This document shows positions 47,751 to 60,580 of a DNA stretch of 64,000 nucleotides, piece by piece. The stretch comes from Apium graveolens. Lineage: Eukaryota; Streptophyta; Magnoliopsida; Apiales; Apiaceae. Below the pieces are notes generated by a model. The model was not told the origin of the DNA. It did not search any database and worked only from the letters and a program-made list of their open reading frames with translations. Within the stretch, counting starts at the first letter, position 1, and the number at the start of each line of letters is the position of its first letter. The stretch is from positions 141,353,135 to 141,417,134 of the forward strand of contig NC_133650.1 in assembly GCF_009905375.1 (NCBI RefSeq), written 5' to 3'. The position numbers and the translations under genes are program-made.

Positions 47751-48560
47751 GAGGTAGGATTGGCCGGTCACTACCGGAGGTTCGTTCAAGTTGTAAAGAT
47801 AGTAGCCCCTTTAACGCGGCTTACTCGTAAGACTGAGAAGTTCGAATGGACAGAGAAATGCGAGAACAGCTTTCAAGAACTGAAGCAGAGGTTGGTGATG
47901 GCCTTATGCTGGCGTTGCCGGATGAAAAAAGAGATTTTGTGAAGTATAGTGACGCTTCGCACAAGGGCTTGGGGTGCGTGCTTATGCAGCACGGTAAGGT
48001 AATCGCGTACATGTCAAGACAATTAAGGTAATATGAAATTCGATATCCCCGCTCATGAGCTTAGGCTCGTGGCAATAGTTTTACCCTAAGGATTGGAGGC
48101 ACTACTTGTATGGAGAGAAGTGCGAGAATTACCTAAGCCATAAGTGCTCTAGTACATTTTCACGTAGAAAGAGCTCAACGTATGCCAGAGGAGGCAGTTA
48201 GAGCTAATCAAGAATAATGATTGGGAGATTCTTTATCATTCGGGGAAAGCCAATATGGTGGCTGATGCCCTTAGTAAAAAGGAGAGACTCAAGATGATAA
48301 TGTCTTTTGGAGAGTTTATAAGAGATTTTGAGAAAATGGAAATAGAAGTGAAGGTAACCGGAGCCGGTACCGAAAAGCTGTTTGAGATTGCAATACAGCC
48401 CGAATTATTGGAAAAGATCATATTGTGCCAGAAAAAGTTATGAATGAAGGCAGAGAGCCAACAATTAGATAAAAGATTAATATCGAGAAAGATGATAAGG
48501 GAATAATGAGGTATTCCTATAGAATTTGGGTTCCGAAAGTTCAAGAGCGTAAGGATGAGA
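47750..48560 (+). pseudogene. G2 fragment: end of RT, RNase H and start of integrase, out of place
   Basis: Reads GHYRRFVQ..APLTRLTRK and KFEWTEKCENSFQELKQRL (RT-RNase H junction), then LPDEKRDFVKYSDASHKGLG and VLMQHGKVIAYMSRQL (RNase H), then LYHSGKANMVADALSKKERL (48230 on), then EKDDKGIMRYSYRIWVPKV-like sequence leading into integrase, all in gypsy order but with several frameshifts. In a normal gypsy element this lies after gag, protease and RT; here it comes directly after the leader and before gag. Confidence 0.72.
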
Positions 48561-48849
48561 ACTTAGATGAGAGCCATAGTTTGAGGAATAAGATTTAGAG
48601 CAAACCCTGAACGTGATAGTCAGGGAGGTCGCCATCAAGATAGAAGGAACCCATGACATAATGGAGTGGAAAATGAGGATTTTAAATTAAAAGATGACCC
48701 CAATTATGGGGAGTAGGATAAAACATTTCATACTAAGGAAACAGAAAGTCGAGTAAGGAAAGGAGACCCGAGACGGTACTCCTATACGGCAATTCATGGA
48801 CCTGTCTAAAAAGAACTTAGACTATTATCCCCAACCACCACCCTGAGGA

Positions 48850-49390
48850 GACAGTGCGGTGAGAAATTCTTTCAGGACCTTTAAGTCGCTAAGCTCCATA
48901 GAACAAGCTGACCCAGCCGAGGCAAGAGCCTGGCTAAAGGAAATAGAGGAATCATTTGAGATTCTAAATGATTGACGAACCACAAAGGACTGTTTTTGTC
49001 ACTTACCCTCCTAAGAGAGAGGCCACCCGCTGGTGAAAGACCAAGAAAGGCACGGAGCCAGAGGTTATGATAAACTGATTAAAGTTCAGCCAATTGTTTT
49101 CGGGAAAGTAATTCCCAAAGTTATGGAGAGAGTGTAAAAGCTTTAGAGCCAGAACAAAGGCAGACGAGTATGATGAATTGTGAATCTAAGTTGTAAAAGT
49201 TATCAAGATTCGTTCTGAGGACACGAATCCAGAATGACGGGATGTTTGAAATCAATGCTTAAGTTGTGTTGGTTCATGAAATAATGATAAGAGAAAGGAA
49301 AATAAAAAGAAACTAAAGTGGAAAGGAATATAAAGGCAATAGAGTTTGAGGAATGATAAGGGAGTTGGGTATGAGGAAACCCTAAAGACT
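48850..49390 (+). pseudogene. G2 gag fragment
   Basis: Reads FRTFKSLSSIEQADPAEARA followed by WLKEIEESFEIL, typical of chromovirus gag, then TVFVTYLL-like and RWWKTKK-like sequence in shifting frames, ending in a Lys/Glu-rich stretch near 49260-49330. Several stops and frameshifts. It lies downstream of the RNase H fragment, which is the reverse of the usual order. Confidence 0.65.
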
Positions 49391-50440
49391 CATAGCAATA
49401 GAAATAGAAAAGTATGTAATCGTCAGGATGATGATGATCCACCATGAGTTAAAATTGATGGTTGAAGGCATAAGAGATACATATATTGTACCCCCTTTAA
49501 GTTGGGAGGATTCGAGGAAACCTTGAGATAGTTCGAAGGATAAATATTGAGACACGGATAGACTGAGGAGACAAGAAAGTAAGAAATCAGGAAAAATTGG
49601 ATGAAGGAAGTGACCTTCAATAATGTGAAATGTAAGACCGGTGGCTCGATACCCAGAAAGGGAGACGCCAGGTATGAGAGATATCCCAACATTGAGATGA
49701 CTGTTGAGATAAACAACAAAAGTAAATAAGGAATTATTAAGAAGAGGTTCACGTTGAACATGACCAATATCTTCCAGAACATCCATGTTATCATTACCAA
49801 ATCAGGAAAGAAAAGCGGATGACCATTGTTATCTTTTGGAGGCCATATTGATTGACCTCATGTTGTATTCAGATGTTATTGTGAAATTAGGCATATACTA
49901 TCGAGGTGGGAATGATTGAATAAGACACCCTTATCAGGGATATATGACTTGATTTATCCAAGGAAGGATGCAGGTACCTTTTAAAGGTGGAATTAAGGAT
50001 AGAACATCGGTAACTTAAAATGAATCCTAGGGGAATGCATAAAGGTTGGCATTTCACCCTTAATAGGGACAGTATGAGTTTTGACAGGATGAATTGGAAA
50101 GGGTTAAGGTAACAACAGCCTTTAAGGATCAGTGGAGAAATTTTTCAGAAGTATATAGACAATGGTTCTAGTAATAGTGAATGGTATTTTGATATGCCCT
50201 GTATCTAGGGAATACAGGAGGAACGATTGAAGGATAACCTTAGAGGTTTTACAAGGAGAAAGGTAATATTCAAAATTCTCAAGAATAAAAATGTTGATAA
50301 AAGAAATATGACGTAATTATAATGGTGCCAAGTGGGGCACGTGTTAAACCACGAGAAAGTATGGATCGAACCAGTAAAGGTCGAAATTGTTCAGGGCAAT
50401 TAGGACCTAAGACAAAAGATGTTCTAAGTACGATCGAGAG
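49391..50440 (+). pseudogene. G2 degraded region with an RT palm remnant
   Basis: 49391-50090 has no clear motif. From about 50130 to 50430 a shifting-frame reading resembles the RT palm and what follows: the stretch before GIQEERLKDNLRGF corresponds to IDDILIYS..EEHEEHLR.TLEVL, and NHEKVWIEPVKVEIVQ to the sequence before the RT-RNase H junction. The expected continuation (GYYRRFV, RNase H) is not found after 50440 but at 47750. Weakly supported. Confidence 0.4.
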
Positions 50441-51940
50441 TCAGTCGCAACAGTGATTAACCTCTAAAGACTGAGGCAATAACTTATGGAAAAATGGTGA
50501 TTTTTTTTTCTCATCAGATTTTAATGAAAACATCTTCACATAAGCTGTGATGGAAATGAGATAGAAAATTTAGTTAAAGGTGGTTAAAAGACATTGATTA
50601 TAAGGTATTACAGAAATGGTATCAGGAAAGAGGTGGCCGACACTTTAAAGGTAAGTGGATAATTATAGGCGCGTGTGCCAAAAGAATACAGTGATGATGG
50701 TTAAAAATGTGAAGGTTGAGTTATGGTTTGGAAGATTGACATTCCTTCTGATGACTGTGCAATACCCAACCGTAATAGTAGTTGGTAAAGGTTTAATTCG
50801 TGTAATCGCCATGAACGGGCTATCTATCTTAGAAGGTCCTATCTTGAGATAAGCCAGGATCATGTTTCAAAAAGGACTAGATGAACCCTTGAGTTAATTC
50901 TTCTATTTAGGGCGTATGATTAAGAATGTTATTAACCTGCTATCGTTGCTTTGATTGAAACTCTTCTGCACTTTTATCTGCTTCATGTCATGTATGTATG
51001 TCAGGATCAGGAGTGTTCTTCACGAATCAGGAATGGTGATTATGTTACCTCCTTAGAAGGATTTGATACGAGATGTATGGACTCTGTATGGTTAGCTATT
51101 AAGACTTCAGGGAAAATGAATGACTACAGTGGGTCAGTGGTGGACCATAGTAAGGCAGCAATGATTCTGCGAGTAGTGAGCTGATTACAACCATGAGAGT
51201 TATATTGGAATGGGTGTTGAGATTGAGTACCACTAATCGGGTCGTGGTAGTGTATAAGTTATCATTGATAGACTAATTAAGTAGAGTATCTACCTGGTGA
51301 ATAATTATTCTTTCTTATCAATAGAGAGTCGTATTATTATACGAGGAAGGTTGCGGTGCAAGCATAGAATTCTAGTAACGATGATGTATAGAATGAGATC
51401 CCAGATTCAATTTTCGATGATGAGGGAGTTTCAAAGGTGATTATGTATAAGCTCGAGGAAGAGTGTGGGTCCATAGAATGATGGACGGGATAGCAAAAAT
51501 ATTTAGGCATGGGAAATATGAGGCTATAATGCTTAATGTTGATTTATATACGTATATGATTTGTTCTCCTATGACAAACCTCTATAGTTCAGAGGTAGGT
51601 TCCAAGCCAGATATTTTGTGGTAGTATATTTTTTTTTCATATATACAATTCTCTTCAATTCGTTCTTTTCTCTTCTTTTCATTTCATGTAAGCTGAGAAG
51701 AACAACCCTTCCAGAAAGGGGAGGTATTGCCGAATGACTATCTATCTGTGTGATAGAAGCCTAGTAGGATACCAGCTATTGTTTAATTGCTTGTCAAGTA
51801 CTAAAGGCTGGCCATCTTCTGTACTAACTAAGCGATATAACTAGTGTTCATGATCATAGTGATCTCTCAACAAATTCCTTTACTTCTATTTGATTGATCA
51901 AATTTTGGAAAATAGAAACAACTGAAAAAGGAGTAATAAA
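50441..51940 (+). other. G2 interior, no gene recognised; PBS-like remnant at 50604-50625
   Basis: No domain could be read. One local match stands out: 50604-50625 is the same as the LTR end plus PBS of this element (47305-47326) in 21 of 22 bases (TTACAGAAATGGTATCAG core). Short open stretches at 50655 and 50951 lack any family signature. Confidence 0.45.
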
Positions 51941-52860
51941 GTGGTGGTAGTATGCGGAATGGGAACACATTCGTGATACTAAGGTTGACGTGGTTATTAA
52001 AAGGTTATAGAACGCTAACGAGCAAAAGTATAACCAGTATAATATTATGTACGGAAGATAGCAACGACTACGAACTGGAAAAGGATGGGTAGTGAGAAGC
52101 AAAAGATATAATGCTAGAAGCTATGATGAGAGCCGGTGCAATAGACTTGAAAGAATTTGGAATGATCACTTAACGCAGATTAAGTTATCTCACGATAATC
52201 GATCGTATGTTAGTATCGAGGTATCGCCTTATGAGATCCTTGAGGGAAGACAACGTCGATCTTCCTTATGTTAGGATGAAGTTGTAGAGTGCAAGATGCT
52301 CGGACCAGCAGTGGTCCAAAGGACCAAGGATATAATAGATCTAATCAGAGGACGGCAGGTAGTAGCCCAAGATGGACATGATAAATATGTTGATTTGACA
52401 CGAAAGGACAAAGAATAGGAAGTAGGGGACCTAGTGTTGTTATAGGTATTCCCTTGGAAAGGAAGGATGAGGTTCGGAAAGAAATGAAAGCTAAGTCCAC
52501 GAATTGTTGGACCCTTGGATATATTAAGACATATTGGGAAGTTATCATATGAGCTAGCCCTAACCCCGAACATGTAACAAGTTCGTAACGTGTTTCACGT
52601 ATCAATGTTAAGGAAGTGTAATTCAGATGCCAGATAAATAGGGGCATATGAGCGCATAGACATGCAACCCAACGTAACCTATATGGAGCAACCAGGAAGG
52701 GTTATAGAGTGAAAAGGAACAAGTGCTTAGGGGAAGGATTATCAAACTAGGCAGAGTTTGGTGGCAGGACCACAATGTGGGAAAATTGACTTGAGAGTTA
52801 GAAAGTGCAATATTAAGAAGGTATCCCTATTCATTTCTATCTGATTCCGGGACGGAATCC
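51941..52860 (+). pseudogene. G2 integrase end and chromodomain remnant
   Basis: Integrase core end reads like TDGQSERTIQTLEDMLRA in damaged form near 52085-52135, then RIWNDHLTQIKLSHDNRSY and SPYEILEGRQRRSSLC. The C-terminal part reads PRIVGPLDILRHIGKLSYEL and VRNVFHVSMLRK (about 52495-52620). Near 52755-52860 WQDHNVGKLT and ELESAILRRYP followed by SDSGTESF match the end of a chromodomain. Stops and frameshifts throughout. Places G2 with Tekay/Del-type chromoviruses. Confidence 0.75.
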
Positions 52861-52877
52861 TTTTAAGGAGGGGAGAC
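52861..52877 (+). other. G2 polypurine tract
   Basis: TTTTAAGGAGGGGAGAC directly before the 3' LTR. Confidence 0.82.
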
Positions 52878-55800
52878 TGTAATAACCCCAATTTTTGAGA
52901 AATTTTGAAACCCTTATGAATAGTGTTTTTGCTGAACGAGAAAACTTTTCATGCCACACTATGTAGGGGTTCTGTTATGGATATTCTGAGATTTTATTAG
53001 TACTCTATATGGTATATAAGTGTATGTAAAGATCGTCAGAATCCAATTCCGAACACTTTGATTTTTCCCGGAAATCCACTAGATACGGAAAGAATTGAGA
53101 AAAAGGTAACAGGATAAAAAAGGATTTAAATTAAAGGATTATAGGAGAGGATCATAAAAGGAATATAATATATTGAGAAAGGTTAAGGGAACCTAAGTAA
53201 TAAGATCCCGGGTATGATCCCTCAAACGATAAACGAGAACGAAAGATAAGCGAACCGTAAAACAAATAAGTGACCAAGAGACAAGCTTGTACAAGAAGCC
53301 AGGGATTGTGACATCATCAAACCACAAGGTGTGGACAAGTGGGAGCATTATGACATGTGCAAGGTGACATAGGCATGACAAAAAAGGAAGGAATTGTTGG
53401 ATGATTGTAAACCACACAAAGTTCAAGGTTAGAAGGGTAATTAACCAAAAACAAAACCAAAACAACCTAGCTAGCCAAAACAAATCAAAGCAAACACAAA
53501 ATTTTTCATTCTTCAAGCATTGCTCTCGGCTTTTCATCTTTTTCAAAGGAAGAAAAATCAAAAATCAAGTTCCAAGCATTGTTAAATCACAAGGTAATCA
53601 TCTAAGCTTCCTTGTACATAGATATGGATATGCTATAAGTTTAAGCTCCTAATTCCTTCACAATCTCTTCCAATAAATCAAGGAAGAAGATGGTGAATAG
53701 TAACCTTCAAGAAATAACTTTAGTTTTCTTGAATTTTTATGAAAGATTAAGGTTATACAAGCAAGGATCAAGGTTCTTTAGGCATTCAAAGTTCTTGTGT
53801 TGTGTTAAAAAGCTTCAAGGAAGGTATAATCTCTTAACCAAGCTTTGTTATTGAATGTTAAGAGCATAATATGAGTATTGTAGTTCATGAGAGGCTTGAT
53901 GGTTGTGTATGTAGAGATTAGTGAGTTTTGGGATGTTGTTGGATTGGTAAATGTTGTTGTTTTGATTAAAAGAACTTAAGTATGATTAAAGTTAAGCTTA
54001 GGCATAAGTATGAATGATTAAATTGAATTGGTTAGGGTTGTTATGATGTGATAAGGATGGATGTTGGTTGTATGTTGGATTTGAGGTTGATTTGGGATGG
54101 TTTTGAATGGTTTAAAATATTGGAAATCGCCTAAACATAGCCGTCGTACGTCCGATTTTCTTTGGACTGTTTTTGTGCATAGCATTAGGACCCGAGAACC
54201 CCCTGCTAGATTATGACCACTGCCATTTTTAGATAGCTCATGTTACGAGCTTCGTTTTGATATATAGTTTGTTCGATTCCGATGCACGGTTTAGGAGAAA
54301 CGACCGTTTCAAGTAACGGCGTTTCGCGAACGAAACTTTTCCCCTCGCCTTACTTTGAAACATAGGTTAAAGACCAAAAAGGGTTAATTAATGCATGAAA
54401 CATTTATGGTAAGTGTGTTAGGTAGTTGGTAAGACACTCGCGAAGGAATTGCCTTAAAACTCGTAAAGGATTAAATTATTAAAAATGGTGGAGCCGAGGG
54501 TACCCGGGTGACTTAAGCAAATCAGTAAGCGCAAAACAAGCGTTAGAGTCTAAGTTAGTTAAAGTATAGATTTACAAGTGACTTTGGTTTAATTCCAACT
54601 TACTTGTTGTTTATAGGTTACCAGACTCGTCCCGAGCCATTCGTAACCCCCAGTCGCTCAGGCAAGTTTTCTACTCGTTATAACTGTTGTTGTGATGAAT
54701 ATATGTATATGCATTATCTTGCGATAGATGCATGTTGGTTAATTAGCAAATGTTGCGATATATTGAAGCATACTGATATGGTATATATATGCATGCCCGT
54801 TTCGTATTCTTGCCATATATATCTGTTGGTTCAGTTGATAATACCTATGCTAGAGAATAGCAGTAATTTGCATATACCCTTAGTATAGGGACCCAAAGGT
54901 GAAAACATTTTCTAAAACCGGGAGTCGAGGATCCCGAGTAGATTTTATATATATATATTTATATATATATGGTTATAGTTTTCAAAACTATTAATCGAAT
55001 AAGGTTTATTCGATAACTTTATTTTATTAATGAATATTATCTTGAATATTCATTCGAGGGCTTATGACTCCTTTTATTTTATTAATTGAATATTATTTGA
55101 ATATTCATTTGAGGATGTATGACTCCTTTATTTTATTTAATGAATATTATTTATAATATTCATTCGAGGTATTATGACTCCGCTTATTACTGAAATATAT
55201 TCTTTATTTTATTAAAGAATAAGGTGTTAATAATCAAACTTATTTTCGATTATTCAAATAAAGATAGTACTTTCGTATAAGTATATCTTTGGTTATTTAA
55301 TACTCGTTTCAAGTATAAGTTTTAATACTTCTACTTCAATTATTTTTATAAAGATTATTCTTTATGGGAATATTATTTAAATAATAATATTCAGATATTT
55401 TCTAATATATCGGGACTGATTTATTTCATTAAATCAGCTTTATTCCAAACATTCTTAAAAATGTTTTCGAGTCTTCAAAATGATTTTAAAAGTTAGAGCG
55501 GATCCCAAAAACTCGTTTTCCGATTTAAGATCTTCCTTTCGAAGGAGACTTGAATATTCGCTCAAAAATCTTGGGGATTCGGCTCTGTGGTGTATTTTAT
55601 ATTCGCAACATGGTTGCTGTTTTGAGAAAACAATTTGATTACTTGCCCAATGTTCGAGAAGTAAGTCCATCTGATTGAGTCGGCATAAGCGACAGGCCGG
55701 GGTACGGTCTATGAATGTGTAAGTGGCTGGGTGGCAGTCCATCAACGCGTGAGTGGCCGGGTAATGGTCTAGCGCGAGGTCCTAATGCGGCCAGGGTGAT

Positions 55801-56938
55801 GACCGGTGAGGAATTCATCCATCTACAGTAGAAAAGGTTACTTATTGGTATCTTTGCCTGATCAGCAAGATATCTGGTTTATGCCAAAATTCTTTTCCTT
55901 CCAAATTCATTGGATATTGCAACTCTGTTCATACTTTACATGACAGAGGTTTTCAGGAAATGTATGAGAGATATATATGTGGATATATATCGGGACTAAA
56001 TAAAGTATCTCGTAACTTTATTTCATTCAATAATATTTCAAAGATTGAATCTATTCAAGTCTTATCTTGTAGTCTCATCAGTGGGATGAACTTTTGAAAT
56101 TAATATAACTTGAACGGTGGTAGTTCAAGTAGTATTTGGAAAAGATATAAGTATATTGGAGTACCTTATAACTTCATCTTTTAAACTTATATCTAGTTAA
56201 TAATTGTCTTATGAATGACAAAGATTTTCAGAAAAACGTTGAGACAAGGTTAGATATATTAGATCACCTTGCAACGATATTTTTATACAGTTATAAACTG
56301 TAACTTTGTGTATATTATGCATGGAAGAGAACTTCCAAGATTTTGAAAAGTATATAGGTATATATACTGAATATTTTGCGACTTCATCGCATTAAGATAT
56401 CAAACTTGGTTCATTTCTTTTGACCAAGACTTTCATGAGTACTATGAGAAGGCTCATATATTGTTAATCATTATACATATTATTTTGGTGGGCTTGCTGC
56501 TCACCCTTGCTTTATTTCTTCATCACACAACAACAGTTAGGAAAGATGGCCAGACTCCAGCAGACCCAGCGCAAGCGCGTGGGAAGTGTCCCGCGTCTTG
56601 CCATTGATGTTGTAGCTGCTATAGCTGCAGAGGTAGATCTATTGTAGATCAGACCATCTACTTTTGAGAATCAATTATGTATAATTATAAATTGTGGCAG
56701 ATAATGGCAATTAACTGTAAATTTATCAAGAAATCATTTTGGGTTGTAATAACTTTTAAATTGTGGATTCAAAGACTTGTACTTATTTAAATTTCATCTC
56801 TGAGACTATAACGGGTTGTGGTGTGTGTTAGTGTGGGGTCACAGCATAAGGTTATTATTATTAATTAAGTGAAGTGATATTGTGGAAAGAAAGACCGTGA
56901 CGACCCGGATCCCCGACCCCGGATCTGGGGGTGTTACA
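52878..56938 (+). repeat. G2 3' LTR (4,061 bp)
   Basis: Nearly identical to 43251-47313; small differences include one-base gaps near 54146 and 56103 and a shift in an AT run near 54950. Followed by the second TAGCC. Confidence 0.95.
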
Positions 56939-56943
56939 TAGCC

Positions 56944-59900
56944 ACACTGCAGTTTCCCAACAAACTGCAGTGCTTACAAAGGATAAAAGCTCACTTCTAG
57001 CTGCATCCTCCCAAAAGGATACAGTTATTGAATTAAGCTCTCAACCAAGAGCACATGCCAAAAAAATGTTAGGGACATAAGCTCACCCCAAACTTACACA
57101 AGAAAGAAGAAATCAAAAACCTCTGGGGATGCACAGGGCACACACACAGTGCAAACTGGTGCTAAAGACACAGTCCCTGCACTCTCTCAAATTCAGTTTG
57201 ATGTGGCTCCAATAAATATGGAGTCACAGCCAAAATCTCTATTTATAGAAGCATCTGAAACACCATACTCACCAACAAACTCTCTGGAAGTGGATATGAT
57301 AAACACTTCAATTCCTGATTCCCCTTCTTTAGCTCTGTTGGGGAAGCCAAAATCTAGTGCAAGTGAGCATCATCTTTTAGATGATTTGTTGGCTCACTTG
57401 CCAATTCTTTCAGATTCTATTGTGACATCTGTGCCCCAAATATCTTCAATCAACACAGAGTCAACAATACTTTCTCTTCGCACCTCATTCATTTCTACTC
57501 TCTCGATGGATATTGCTCATCCGTCGAGTTGTGATTGTATCCCGACGGATAAGCCTAACAGCAGTTATCCGTCGGATAACATTACTACTCACTCGACGGA
57601 TATCACTTATCCGTCGAGTATCTCTGCACAACTTCAAACTTCAATTATTTCAAGTGCAGAAGATTTAGTGGTTGTACAATCACTCTTAGGACTGAGAGAG
57701 GAGAGTGTATTGAGTGAGAGGCTGGGTTGCTCCCAGGCAAAAGAAGAGAAAAAGAGTGAAAATCAGCAATCCATTTATTCAAGATTGGCAAAAGTGAGTG
57801 AGAGGAGTCCCACCTTAGTAGGTGAAGGTGAGGGTGTGAGGGTGGGGAGCCAGGGTAAGACCCTGATGCAACAAAAGAGAGATTATGAGAGAAAAGCAGG
57901 TACAGAGGCTATAAGGGTGGATCCAGCCATTGCTAGTGAGTCAATGATTGTGGATGATGCTGAAAAGGAAAGACACTTTCAGCAACATTACAAAGCTGTA
58001 ATTGATAACATTTCCTTGGACACTGACACTTTTACTCACCCTGTGTCAGCCTATCAACTGTTGGTTGCTCAGGGCAATGTGGAGGCAGAACAGACTTTGA
58101 ATTTAGTACACACTTCAGAATCTCTTCAAAGAGATAAAGCTGTTGTCAATAGGATTCCTTCTCAAGCTGGTGAGCCATCTGAAGAATTTGAAGTAAATTC
58201 TAATGATGATGACTCTGTTTCTTTGGATGGAAGCATGACTTAGGGGGAGATGAAGGCCCAAGTTCTGTTCCAAATTTACTTGAATGGGCATGGACAAAGG
58301 AATCAACACCAGGACAATTTAGTGTATCTTTGGTTAAGCAGGTTATGGCTATTCAAAAGGCCCTTCAGGAAACTTCAGATGCTGGTACCAAGGCTATTCT
58401 TTAAGCTCACCTAGACTCTCTACATCTCATGAAGATACAGCAATTAAGACAGAATCTGAGTGTGGATGAACTCAAAAAGGATATAGCTGACTTGAAGACC
58501 TACAATTCTGAGAAGCTGGATTCAGTCATGCCATATGGTACCATGCATGATCTATTACTAAGATTGAGGAGAGAATCAGATTCTGAAAAGAAGCTGGCCA
58601 AGCTGGAAGACAGAGTTCAAGTTATTGAGAATTCAATGGCTACCTTTCTTCAAAATCAACAGACTCGGACAAATCTTCTCATGCAACTGGCTAAAGCACA
58701 AGGCCTAACCCCTCAACTTGATGATAACAAAAAGGGGGAGAGAGAACCAAGTGAGGGGGAGAAACTTCAAGTTTAAATCAGCAAAGTAATTGTACCTTCA
58801 ATTACTGTCTCCAAGCCAACAGTTGCAGATGGTATAGATCTAATTAAAGCAGCAGCAGCAAATTTGAAAGTTGCTGAGAAAGGAAAGTTGAGTTTGATCA
58901 AATGGGATAAGATTGATGAGGAGATACTGAAAAAGTTTGAACTTGTCAAGGAGCCAGTTAAGTCAGCCATCCATCACTCTCAAGTCAAGCAAATCAGTGT
59001 GAATGAGATGAGCATGAATTATTTGAAAAGAGGACAATCTTCCTGTATCAAGTCTACAAAGGCTAAAATAATTCTTAAACCAAGGGCAAACTATCCAAAA
59101 TCATCTTTAAAGAACCCCTTTGACACTGTGTATGAGACACCCAAGCCTGATGAGAAGAAGCTTCTGTCAAGATCAATTGTCTTCTATAAAGATCCAGCTG
59201 ATTCAGCTTCAAAAAGGAGAATTGCTAAGATATTCAGAAATGGAAAGGAAATTTGTGTGGTAGCTGGATATCCACAATTTGCTCAAGCAAAGAGAGAAGA
59301 AAAAGCCAGATTAAAGCAGGAAAAGAAGCAAGCTGCTCTAGATACAAAGAAGTCTAAACAAAAGAAAGAGCAGATTGCTATCTTGGCCAAGCTACAGGCT
59401 GTGAATTCATCTCAACAAATTCCCTATCAACCATCTGAAGCTGCTGAATCTAAGAAGAAAATTGAAGAACAGAAGAAATCTCCAAGAAATAAAGAATTGG
59501 CTAGAAGAAAAAAAGGAAGCTGGATATTGTTGACAAAGGATTGGAAGATCAATTTCCTAAGGTACCCACACCAGCTACAACTCAAGCATCAAAGCCCTCT
59601 GTGGTATTTGAAGATATAAGGGTGGTGGATCCCTACAGGAATATTCATGGTGAACCTATTGTGCCCAAGGATGAGCCAATAGAGTGGGATAAAATAACAA
59701 TTCCTGACTTCAGTTTACCAATCCTTAGCAAGCCAAAAAGGACAAAGTCAAGGGCAGTCAAGAAAGTGAAGCTGTCACCTCTCAAATCCAAATCAGTAGT
59801 TAAAGCTCAACCCAAAGTCAACAAGGGAGGCTACTTGTACTTGTGTGACATTAAGGAATTTTCTGATCTAAACCGCTATCTGGATGAACTAGATGAAGTG

Positions 59901-60338
59901 AGGGGAATTGATGCATACAAAAACCTACCTGAAAGGTTAGTGTTAAAGTACAAAGGAGGAAAGGAGATTGTGTGGCCACTTCACAGGATTCTTCAAGAAA
60001 GCCAAGCTGTACTGATCAAAGTTTATTCATCCTTCAAGAAGAACTTTGGGTTCAATGTAACTGCAAGAAGACTAGTATTGAAGAAGTTTGAAGAACTAAG
60101 GTGTATTAGAGCTAAAGATGCACTCCCAAAGACTCTAATCATCCCATACACAGGGAGAAGAGTGCATCTAAGGCCCTACTGGCTGATGGAGTTCATAGAT
60201 GACCAAGGTGTGAGAAGATTCTTCAGGTTAGAAGACCAATTGAGTATCTCTAGCAATGAGACTCTCTTGGAAATGCAAGAAAAGCTAGATCTCTCAAAAT
60301 CTGATGAACTGGAATTCCACAGGCAGCTCCAAAATTAG
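56944..60338 (+). pseudogene. B third ORF, second part: disordered middle, coiled coil, C-terminal domain
   Basis: Resumes after G2. 57149-58243 is open and Ser/Thr/Pro-rich, with CGACGGAT hairpin motifs translated at 57503-57622 (HPSS, PSD). A frameshift at about 58240 next to GGGGGAGATG and TAA at 58402 follow, then a coiled-coil stretch (58429-58776) ending in TAA where A has CAA. A Lys-rich part (58864 on) breaks at an A-run near 59510. The last frame (to 60338) holds a compact region beginning GGYLYLCDIKEFSDLNRYLD with a long run of basic residues (TARRLVLKKFEELR). A in 61632-64000 gives an independent copy of the middle. No nuclease, protease or membrane motif was recognised. Function unknown; particle-associated or nucleic-acid-binding roles are only guesses. 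Confidence 0.8.
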
Positions 60339-60580
60339 ATTGATGAAAACAACAGAAAGCTTGGAAGAAGATCCGGACCTTTAAGAAACTAGGAAAATCT
60401 GCTCAGGCTAGAGGAGAATCTTGAAAATGACTGTGAGCCAAACCTTGTACATTTTGATTACTTGAAGCACTTTCAGTATTATCTGCTTTTCTTTAAAGCT
60501 GTATGTTTAGGATATTTTGTTATCATCAAGTATCTCTTAATTTATGGATACAATTCCAGTAGACATAAATTGGGGGAGAT
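60339..60580 (+). other. B 3' untranslated region and polypurine tract
   Basis: Non-coding, resembling the same part of C (TCATCAA and TATCT blocks). The polypurine tract AAATTGGGGGAGAT (about 60567-60580) abuts the 3' LTR. Confidence 0.8.

Larger units (their letters stand above)
43251..56938 (+). mobile_element. G2: Ty3/gypsy chromovirus-like element, young LTRs, scrambled interior
   Basis: 13.7 kb, LTRs 43251-47313 and 52878-56938, target duplication TAGCC (43246-43250 and 56939-56943), PBS at 47318, polypurine tract before the 3' LTR. The LTRs differ at about 25-30 positions in 4.06 kb by eye (under 1%), making it the youngest insertion here. The interior has only decayed gypsy fragments in an unusual order and no frame that could code a working protein, so its movement probably relied on proteins from another copy. 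Confidence 0.95.
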
